From an uncultured Selenomonadales bacterium (GTDB lineage: Bacteria > Bacillota > Negativicutes > Selenomonadales > Selenomonadaceae), in the NCBI GenBank assembly GCA_947165405.1, contig CAMVAG010000045.1, forward strand, positions 1 to 12,301: a DNA stretch of 12,301 nucleotides. The letters run 5' to 3'. This document shows positions 6,306 to 12,301 of the stretch, in pieces; position 1 is the stretch's first letter; every line of letters begins with the position of its first letter. The position numbers and the translations under genes are program-made. The notes beneath the pieces were generated by a model. It was not told the origin of the DNA. It worked only from the letters and a program-made list of their open reading frames with translations, and did not search any database.

Positions 6306-7264
6306 GACAACAGAACAGTCAAATTTTCAGCCAAGAAGCCCTTGATAAACTTCGTTCGCCCGAAAAGTTGGATACAATGTTGCCGATAACGACACCCGTC
6401 AGTTGGATGGCATTGATTGCCGTGCTCGTCTTATTGTTCGCGGTGGTGCTCTGGTCGATTTACGGCGCGTTCACCGTCAAGGCAGACGGCATGGGTTTGA
6501 TTATGGATTCGGCGGGCTTGATGAACGTTTCGCACACGGCTAACGGAAAAATCGGAAAACTTTTCGTTCGACCGGGCATGCCGGTTAAAAAAGGTGACTT
6601 AATCGCGCACATGGAGCAAGCCGCTCAAGGAGCCGACACGCGCATGGCTCAATACGGCATGGGTCTTGCTTCCGGCGACAAAGATGCTTTTGCACGCGCT
6701 TATCAATACGACGCCAAACGCTATCAACAAGACGTGGCGGAAGATATTTACAGCGACTACGACGGCATTATTGATGAAGTCATGGTCGATGTCGGCTCTA
6801 TGATTTCTGCAGGCACTCCGATTTGTTCCGTCCGCATTACTCAAGACCGCGAAGACTTGACCGGACTTTTATACATTCCGTTGGATAAAGGCAAGCGCAT
6901 TGAGCCGGGCATGACGATTCAGCTTGCCCCGAACGGTGCCGACGTTTCTCAAACTGGAAGTTTAATCGGCGTCGTGCGCAGCGTTTCCCAATACCCGATA
7001 ACCATTAACGGACTTCAACAGCACTTGGGCAACCCTCAACTTGCGCAATGGATTTTGCAAGCGCAAAACTCCTCGCTTATGGAAATTGTCTTCGATTTGG
7101 TTAAAGACCCGGACGACAAAAGCGGCTACTTATGGACTTCAAAAGTCGGCGAACACAAAAAGGTTACTCCCGGCTCTTTTTGCACCGGCTCGATTATTAT
7201 TGAGCGCAAGCCCCCGATTGAAAAAGTTTTTTACAAGTTGAGCCAATGGCTTCGCTCACGTTAA
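6302..7264 (+). CDS. NHLP-type bacteriocin system secretion protein (HlyD family)
   Basis: A 320-residue adaptor resembling the HlyD component of NHLP peptide-export systems. It has an N-terminal cytoplasmic segment with the family-like EALDKLRSPEKLDTMLPIT (12-30), a TM helix (about 34-55) followed by WSIYGAFTVKADGMG, a first lipoyl half (ANGKIGKLFVRPGMPVKKGDLIAHM, 80-104), a very short intervening segment (105-148), a second lipoyl half (YSDYDGIIDEVMVDVGSMISAGTPICSV, 150-177), and a beta-barrel and C-terminal region. The segment between the lipoyl halves is too short for the long coiled-coil typical of HlyD proteins. The start overlaps the previous stop (ATGA) with GGGAGG 9 bases upstream. 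The identification rests on the N-terminal motif and on the two characteristic ABC genes that follow. Confidence 0.87.
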   Translation: MRQQNSQIFSQEALDKLRSPEKLDTMLPITTPVSWMALIAVLVLLFAVVLWSIYGAFTVKADGMGLIMDSAGLMNVSHTANGKIGKLFVRPGMPVKKGDLIAHMEQAAQGADTRMAQYGMGLASGDKDAFARAYQYDAKRYQQDVAEDIYSDYDGIIDEVMVDVGSMISAGTPICSVRITQDREDLTGLLYIPLDKGKRIEPGMTIQLAPNGADVSQTGSLIGVVRSVSQYPITINGLQQHLGNPQLAQWILQAQNSSLMEIVFDLVKDPDDKSGYLWTSKVGEHKKVTPGSFCTGSIIIERKPPIEKVFYKLSQWLRSR

Positions 7265-7277
7265 TTAGGAATTAGGA
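7264..7277. repeat. Heptamer tandem repeat (ATTAGGA)n, copy 2
   Basis: Two exact ATTAGGA units fill the whole gap between the HlyD stop (its last base is the first base of the repeat) and the ATG of the C39 exporter. The AGGA of the second unit abuts the ATG, closer than an ideal spacing. The AGGA of the first unit, at 7267-7270, is 7 bases from the ATG and is the more likely ribosome site. The repeat therefore appears to have been adopted as a translation signal. Confidence 0.85.
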
Positions 7278-9488
7278 ATGAAGATTCTCGATAGTATAAA
7301 AAATTTTTTCGGGATAGCGACCACGCGGGTAAAGGTGCCGACGGTTTTGCAAATGGAAGCAACCGAATGCGGTGCAGCCTCCTTGTCAATGATTTTGGCG
7401 CATTATAATTTGTGGTTGCCGCTCGAAAAACTTCGTCAAGAGTGCGGCGTCAATCGTGACGGCTCAAAGGCAAGTTGCGTAATTCGTGCGGCGCGCAATC
7501 GCGGCTGCGACGCCAACGGCTATCGTTGGAATGCAGACAGATTAAAAGAAGTCGGCGATTTCCCGCTGATTATTCACTGGGAATTTAATCACTTTGTCGT
7601 TTTGGAAGGAATCAAAGGCGACACCGTTTATTTAAACGATCCTGCGATGGGTCGGCGCACCGTCAAGTGGGAAGAGTTCCGCACCTCTTACACGGGCGTG
7701 GCGTTGCGCGTCGTCCCGAACAAAGACTTTAAGCCCGAAGGCGAACGCTACAACATTTTTAAAGCAGTGGCGCAAAAATTGGCTCAAGACAAATGGGCGG
7801 CACTGTTTATCCTGCTTTTAAATCTCGGCATGATAATTCCGGGTCTTGCCGCACCTGTCTTCAGCCAAATATTTTTAGACGACATTTTAGCCAAAAAGCA
7901 TACGGATTGGATGTTTAATTTCTGCGTGGCGATGACCGTCGCTTGGGTTGTCAGCGGCGTAATGACTTGGCTGCAGGCGGTAATCTTGACTCGTTGGCAA
8001 AGAAAATTGACGCTTGCGGATTCGGCAAGTTTCTTTTGGCATTTGCTCCGCCTGCCGATGCAATTTTTTAATCAGCGTTTCGCCGGCGAGGTTGCCTCGC
8101 GTGTCAACTTCAACGAATCAATCGCAAGCGTTTTATCGGGTCCTGCAGCGACGGCGATTTTAAATTTCCTCGTTGCGATTTTTTATTTGCTCCTGCTTCT
8201 CCAATACGACGTGACGTTGACTTTGATTGGCATATTTTTTTCCGGAATTGACATAGTCGTTTTCTTTGCGCTCCGCCGATACTTAACCGACTTGAACATG
8301 AAAATTCAGCAGGACGCGGGCAAAGAATACGGCACGACGATGAACGGCTTGATGATGATTGAGACGATAAAAGCGAACGGCAACGAGGCGGATTTTTTTG
8401 CGAAGTGGGCAGGCTATCGCGCAAAAGTTTTGAAAGCAAGCCAAGATGTTGCGTTGTGGCAAATGACGGCAACGATTATTCCGACGCTTTTGAGCGGAAT
8501 AAACGGCGCGTTGATAATGACGCTGGGCGGCTTCTCGATAATGGAAGGCGCATTGACGGCGGGCATGTTCACGGCTTTTCAATCTTTGATGGGAAGTTTT
8601 CAAGCTCCCGTGAATGCGCTCTTGGGTTTGGGCTCGACGCTTCAATCGACGGAAATGCAAATGCAACGCTTAAACGACGTGCGCCGCTATGAAATTGATG
8701 ATTTGAATTGTCGCGAAGAAAAACCTTCCGCTGAACCTGTCGCCCGCTTGAACGGCGAACTTGAACTTAAAGAGATTGATTTTGGCTACAGCCCGCTTGA
8801 GAAGCCGCTGATAAATAAATTTTCTCTGCACATTGAGCCGGGTCATTGGGTGGCGGTCGTCGGCGCAAGCGGTTCGGGCAAGTCTACGGTTTCAAAAATC
8901 GTCACGGGCATTTACGAGGAATGGAGCGGCGAAGTTTTATTTGACGGCCGCAAGCGTCGTGAAATTCCTCGCGAAGTGATTGTCAATTCAATTTCCGCCG
9001 TCGACCAAGACGTTTTCCAAATCACCGGGACGATAGCGCAAAATTTGTCGTTGTTTGATGATTCGGTTCGACGCAGCGATATTATTCAGGCGGCGAAAGA
9101 TGCTTGCATACACGAAGACATTTTGCAACTTGAAAAGGGCTACGATTCTTTCGTTTCGGAAGGCGGCTTGAACTTTAGCGGCGGTCAACGTCAACGCTTG
9201 GAAATTGCGCGTGCATTGGCAAATAATCCCTCGCTGTTGATTTTGGACGAGGCGACCAGTGCACTTGACCCGATGACCGAGCAAACGGTACTTGAAAATA
9301 TTCGGCGGCGCGGCTGTTCGTGCTTGATAGTTGCGCACAGATTGTCGACGATTCGCGACTGTGACGAGATTATTGTTTTGGATAAAGGCGTCGTTGCGGA
9401 GCGCGGCACACATCGTGAAATGATTCAACATGACGGAGCTTACAGAAGATTGATTGCGGAAAGGAGCCAAGAAGTTGAGCCGCTATGA
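7278..9488 (+). CDS. NHLP-family peptide exporter: C39 peptidase / permease / ATPase
   Basis: A 736-residue bifunctional ABC exporter that removes the leader of a peptide and exports it. The N-terminal C39 cysteine peptidase (about 18-148) has all catalytic positions: oxyanion Gln25, nucleophile Cys31 in MEATECGAAS, His105 in FNHFVVL, and Asp121 in LNDPAMG. The membrane domain (about 170-450) has about six helices. The ATPase shows Walker A GASGSGKST (529-537), signature FSGGQRQRL (633-641), Walker B LLILDEATSALD with Asp657/Glu658, and switch His687. The peptidase implies a substrate with a Gly-Gly/Gly-Ala type leader cleavage site. It ends 14 bases inside the next exporter gene. In NHLP systems this subunit works with the second ABC protein, encoded next. 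No peptide substrate is encoded in the window. Confidence 0.95.
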   Translation: MKILDSIKNFFGIATTRVKVPTVLQMEATECGAASLSMILAHYNLWLPLEKLRQECGVNRDGSKASCVIRAARNRGCDANGYRWNADRLKEVGDFPLIIHWEFNHFVVLEGIKGDTVYLNDPAMGRRTVKWEEFRTSYTGVALRVVPNKDFKPEGERYNIFKAVAQKLAQDKWAALFILLLNLGMIIPGLAAPVFSQIFLDDILAKKHTDWMFNFCVAMTVAWVVSGVMTWLQAVILTRWQRKLTLADSASFFWHLLRLPMQFFNQRFAGEVASRVNFNESIASVLSGPAATAILNFLVAIFYLLLLLQYDVTLTLIGIFFSGIDIVVFFALRRYLTDLNMKIQQDAGKEYGTTMNGLMMIETIKANGNEADFFAKWAGYRAKVLKASQDVALWQMTATIIPTLLSGINGALIMTLGGFSIMEGALTAGMFTAFQSLMGSFQAPVNALLGLGSTLQSTEMQMQRLNDVRRYEIDDLNCREEKPSAEPVARLNGELELKEIDFGYSPLEKPLINKFSLHIEPGHWVAVVGASGSGKSTVSKIVTGIYEEWSGEVLFDGRKRREIPREVIVNSISAVDQDVFQITGTIAQNLSLFDDSVRRSDIIQAAKDACIHEDILQLEKGYDSFVSEGGLNFSGGQRQRLEIARALANNPSLLILDEATSALDPMTEQTVLENIRRRGCSCLIVAHRLSTIRDCDEIIVLDKGVVAERGTHREMIQHDGAYRRLIAERSQEVEPL

Positions 9489-12168
9489 AAAATTTTTAAC
9501 GGCAGGCGAACGCCTTAGACTTGAAGACGCGGAACGGCTTGCGTTGATTGAGACGGGCAAAGTTGAAGTCTACGCCACACGGCGCACGGAAGGTTCCTTC
9601 CGACAAGAATTTTTGGCGGAGCTTGGCACGGGCAAGGCAGCTTTCCCGACGCTTGACGAATTCAGAGAAACGGAAACGCTCATTTACGCGGTCGAAGACA
9701 CCCAAATAAAATTTTTGACGTTCGAGGAACTTTCGCCCGACGAGCTGAAAAATTTCATGCGCCACTGGTTTTCCGAGTTGATAAAGTTGCCGTGGTTGCA
9801 GCTTTTGGCGGACAAGGGTGACGACATTTTAATTACGTGGTCGCTCGGCACGGTCTTGGAAGGCGAAGAAAATTTAACGGAAGCTTTCCGCCGGAACGAA
9901 GAAATTTTTTCAATGTTGTTGGGCGTGCGCTTTGCAGCGGAAGACAAAAGATTTTCCAATCGCGTTGAAGTTCGCAAAAGAAATCAACGGCGAACTTTAG
10001 ACAACTCGATTTCAAATTTGCTCGGCGAAGAAAAAATAATTTACGGCGAAACAACCGAAGGCGCAGAGCGTTTGGAGGAGGCGTCGTTTATCGTTCGGCG
10101 TGCGGCAGTCGCTTTGAAAATGCCGACCGAAAATATAAAGCTCGACCTTGAACTTGTGCGCAAGCTCGACCAAATCAGATTGATTCGGCGGCTGATTCAA
10201 AAGGGCAACATGCAAATGCGCCTGATTGAACTTGTCGACGATTGGCACAAAAACGACAGCGGAGTTATTATCGGCTACTTCGGCGAAAAAAAAATTTTAT
10301 CGGTGTTCGTTCCGAGCGCGCCCGGCAAATACAAACTCATCAACCTTGCTCACCCCGAAGGCATTGAGTTGACAGACGAGGTCGCCGCGAAAATTGATAA
10401 TAGCGCGTTTGAATGTTATGCCGGCTTTCCCGCGAAGGAATTAAAAATTCTTGACTTGATGAAATTTATTTTCAAGCAATGTTGGTTCGCAGATTATCGA
10501 ACGGTCATTGCGATAAGTTTAATCGCGGGAATAATTCCGTTGGTAATGCCGCTGGTGACGGAAACAATTTTTGCAGATATAATTCCAATCCTCGACCGAC
10601 AAGGCTTGGCGACGGTCACGCAAGTCATCATGGTCACAAGTTTTACGACGGCGTCTTTGAGCATTGTCCGAACGATAGCCGTTATGAGAATCACGACGCG
10701 AATGAACATGGCAACGGAAGCCGCACTCTGGGGACGCCTGCTGACTTTGCCGACGGGTTTTTTCCGAAAGTTCACCTCCGGCGAATTGGCAAGCCGTATG
10801 CAGGGAATCAGCGTCATTAAAGGTTTGGTCAGCGCGGAATTTATCGGCGGGCTTTTCGGCTTCGTCTTTTCCTTCTGGAGTATTTTTTTGATGTGCTATT
10901 ACAGCCTCAAGCTCACGGCGGCGGCGGTGGTTGTTTGGTTCATCTACGCAATCATAACCGCGTTCATTTATCGGCGCGTCATAAATTTTCAACGCAACTT
11001 AATCGCCGCCAACAACAAAGAGGCAGGCATTGTCCAACAGATTTTTAAAGGGCTTGCCAAGTTCCGTGAACACGGCGCGGAAAATCAAGCCTTCCGACTC
11101 TGGAGCGAAGTTTTCGGCGAAACGTGGAAATGGAATTTGAAACTTCGCTGGCAAGGAAACTACAACTCGATTATCGGCAGCGTTCAGCCGTTTATCTTGA
11201 CGATGTGCCTTTATTATATCGCGGTTTACGGCATGAACGAGGTCGGCCCCAACGGTCAACAAATTCAAGGCATAACTTACGCGCAGTTCATTGCCTTTCA
11301 AGGTGCCTTCTCAAGTTTCAACGCCACGCTCAACGGAATTATCCCGCTCGTCGGTCAATACTTCGCGATTCAACCGCACATTGAAAACTTGCGCCCGATA
11401 ATGAATGAAGTTCCCGAAAGTGTCGGCGATAAAGCAGATTCGGGCGTCTTGAGCGGCACGATTGAAGTCAACAATTTGACTTTCGGCTACGCTCAAGGGC
11501 GCGACGTTTTGCACGACATTAATTTTAAAATTGCGGCGGGTGAAAATGTTGCCATTGTCGGGCGTTCGGGTTGCGGCAAGTCCACACTCGTCCGCTTGCT
11601 TTTGGGTTTCGAAACGCCGCGCAAAGGTTCCATTTATTTCGACGGACAAGACCTCGCCGAATTAAATTTGCCTTCAGTGCGAACTCAAATGGGCGTCGTC
11701 CTCCAAAACGGTCAGCTTATGCAGGGCGATATTTTCACAAACATAATCGGCACGAACGCCCTCACGCAAGAGGACGCGTGGCAGGCAGCGGAGGCGGCGG
11801 GCATTGCCGAAGATATTGCGATGATGCCGATGGGGATGCAAACCGTCATTAGCGAAGGCTCAACGAACATTTCCGGCGGACAGCGTCAGAGAATTTTAAT
11901 CGCGCGCGCCCTCGTGAACAAGCCGGCGATTTTAATTTTCGACGAGGCAACTTCCGCCCTCGACAATCGCACTCAAGCAATCGTCACAAACAGTTTGAAT
12001 AATCTTAATTCGACGCGGATTATCGTGGCTCACAGATTGTCGACGATTAGAAATTGCGACAGGATTTTGGTTATGGACGCGGGCAGAATTGTAGAAAGCG
12101 GCGGCTTTGAGGAGCTCGTTGCTCGCGGCGGCATTTTTGCCAATCTCGTTAAACGCCAAACAGCGTAG
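9475..12168 (+). CDS. NHLP-family peptide exporter: second permease/ATPase subunit
   Basis: An 897-residue ABC exporter without a working peptidase, the usual partner of the C39 exporter in NHLP systems. The N-terminal region resembles a degenerate cyclic-nucleotide-binding-type barrel (GKVEVYATRR to FLAELGTG, about 28-53) that lacks the phosphate-binding cassette. A second region (about 245-325) resembles a C39-like fold without the catalytic Cys and His. The membrane domain spans about 340-640. The ATPase has Walker A GRSGCGKST (696-704), signature ISGGQRQRI (799-807), Walker B ILIFDEATSALD with Asp823/Glu824, and switch His853, so both exporters should hydrolyse ATP. I chose the TTG at 9475 because AAGGAG (9461-9466) lies 8 bases upstream; an earlier in-frame TTG at 9454 would add seven residues and has no such site. 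It overlaps the preceding gene by 14 bases. Confidence 0.93.
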   Translation: MSRYEKFLTAGERLRLEDAERLALIETGKVEVYATRRTEGSFRQEFLAELGTGKAAFPTLDEFRETETLIYAVEDTQIKFLTFEELSPDELKNFMRHWFSELIKLPWLQLLADKGDDILITWSLGTVLEGEENLTEAFRRNEEIFSMLLGVRFAAEDKRFSNRVEVRKRNQRRTLDNSISNLLGEEKIIYGETTEGAERLEEASFIVRRAAVALKMPTENIKLDLELVRKLDQIRLIRRLIQKGNMQMRLIELVDDWHKNDSGVIIGYFGEKKILSVFVPSAPGKYKLINLAHPEGIELTDEVAAKIDNSAFECYAGFPAKELKILDLMKFIFKQCWFADYRTVIAISLIAGIIPLVMPLVTETIFADIIPILDRQGLATVTQVIMVTSFTTASLSIVRTIAVMRITTRMNMATEAALWGRLLTLPTGFFRKFTSGELASRMQGISVIKGLVSAEFIGGLFGFVFSFWSIFLMCYYSLKLTAAAVVVWFIYAIITAFIYRRVINFQRNLIAANNKEAGIVQQIFKGLAKFREHGAENQAFRLWSEVFGETWKWNLKLRWQGNYNSIIGSVQPFILTMCLYYIAVYGMNEVGPNGQQIQGITYAQFIAFQGAFSSFNATLNGIIPLVGQYFAIQPHIENLRPIMNEVPESVGDKADSGVLSGTIEVNNLTFGYAQGRDVLHDINFKIAAGENVAIVGRSGCGKSTLVRLLLGFETPRKGSIYFDGQDLAELNLPSVRTQMGVVLQNGQLMQGDIFTNIIGTNALTQEDAWQAAEAAGIAEDIAMMPMGMQTVISEGSTNISGGQRQRILIARALVNKPAILIFDEATSALDNRTQAIVTNSLNNLNSTRIIVAHRLSTIRNCDRILVMDAGRIVESGGFEELVARGGIFANLVKRQTA

Positions 12169-12175
12169 AAAAGCA

Positions 12176-12189
12176 ATTAGGAATTAGGA
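12176..12189. repeat. Heptamer tandem repeat (ATTAGGA)n, copy 3
   Basis: Two exact ATTAGGA units a few bases after the stop of the last exporter gene, in the same orientation as copies 1 and 2. No gene start follows within the window, so here it has no visible ribosome-site role. The rest of 12190-12251 shows no gene or recognisable signal. Confidence 0.8.
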
Positions 12190-12251
12190 GCTGTTGGTAA
12201 ATTCAACTGACGGCTTCGATTAAGCGGTTCAATGAATTTTATTTTTAAAAT

Positions 12252-12301
12252 CTACTTTTCTTTTGCACGCCCAAAAGAAAAGTAGCAAAAGAAAAGGGCG
12301 T
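12252..12301. repeat. Inverted-repeat element with alternative hairpins (cut by window end)
   Basis: CTACTTTTCTTTTG (12252-12265) pairs perfectly with CAAAAGAAAAGTAG (12272-12285) across a 6-base loop. A second copy, GCAAAAGAAAAG (12285-12296), could pair instead with CTTTTCTTTTGC (12255-12266), and ACGCCC (12267-12272) is complementary to GGGCGT (12296-12301). The element may be longer than what is visible. There is no U-run after the stem on the plus strand, so it is not a standard intrinsic terminator, although it could still stabilise the 3' end of the export mRNA. An interspersed palindromic repeat is equally possible. Confidence 0.7.

Noticed and set aside
5879..6334. Minus-strand open frame of 151 codons opposite the adaptor gene
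   Set aside because: Composition is Ser/Thr-rich with no domain, and the opposite strand carries a clear membrane fusion protein with operon overlaps at its end.
8988..9470. Minus-strand open frame of 160 codons opposite the C39 exporter ATPase domain
   Set aside because: It lies opposite intact Walker A, signature and Walker B motifs; no ribosome site or domain supports it.
9454..9474. Earlier TTG start for the second exporter
   Set aside because: It lies before the AAGGAG site that fits the TTG at 9475 and has no ribosome site of its own. The difference is only seven residues, so it remains possible.
12169..12301. Small precursor peptide gene after the exporter operon
   Set aside because: I found no start codon with a ribosome site followed by a plausible leader and core in the remaining 133 bases.
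1..12301. tRNA, rRNA, CRISPR arrays, transposase genes or phage attachment sites
   Set aside because: No cloverleaf, ribosomal, repeat-spacer or transposase-like sequence was seen on reading both strands; apart from the control regions and short repeats described, the window is filled by protein genes.

Overview
The window (12.3 kb, mid-range GC, almost fully coding) looks like a diderm (outer-membrane) anaerobe-type bacterium. Two membrane-fusion (adaptor) proteins and a CcmA/CcmB pair point to a double-membrane envelope. AGGAGG-type ribosome sites, several TTG/GTG starts and a solute-binding-protein/permease fusion suggest a Firmicutes-like lineage. A diderm Firmicute (Negativicutes) is my best guess, but this is inference and not proven by anything in the sequence.

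Layout. (1) Positions 1-2975, minus strand: a tightly coupled three-gene operon read right to left. It encodes a PfkB-family sugar kinase, then a 500-residue lipoprotein that fuses a substrate-binding module to an amino-acid-type ABC permease, then the partner ATPase, cut off by the window edge. Both junctions are 4-base overlaps (ATGA, GTGA). (2) Positions 2976-3109: a divergent control region with a promoter for each direction. (3) Positions 3110-5048, plus strand: a Crp/Fnr-type regulator, a CcmA-like ATPase (4-base overlap with the regulator) and a CcmB-like membrane protein. (4) Positions 5049-5132: a new promoter with consensus -35 and -10 boxes, overlapped by a perfect-armed palindrome. 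(5) Positions 5133-12168, plus strand: a four-gene export operon. It encodes an RND/HlyD-type adaptor, an NHLP-type HlyD secretion protein, a C39-peptidase ABC exporter, and a second ABC exporter with a non-peptidase N-terminal region. (6) Positions 12169-12301: non-coding, with a heptamer repeat and a strong inverted-repeat element running off the end.

How it works together. The last three genes match the export machinery of nitrile-hydratase-leader-peptide (NHLP, proteusin-type) peptide systems. The C39 domain would cut a leader after a double-glycine-type site. The two ABC subunits would move the peptide across the inner membrane, and the adaptor(s) would link them to an outer-membrane channel. 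No precursor peptide, maturation enzyme or outer-membrane channel is visible here, so the cargo is unknown. The left operon is probably an uptake-and-phosphorylate pathway for a small sugar-containing or amino-acid-like solute. The Crp/Fnr-CcmAB block sits between them and is of uncertain purpose.

The points most worth a second look are the lobe order of the binding module in the permease fusion, the (ATTAGGA)n heptamers at successive gene junctions, the apparently orphan NHLP exporter with an extra adaptor, the unusually short helical segment in its HlyD protein, and the Asn in place of the switch His of the CcmA-like ATPase.
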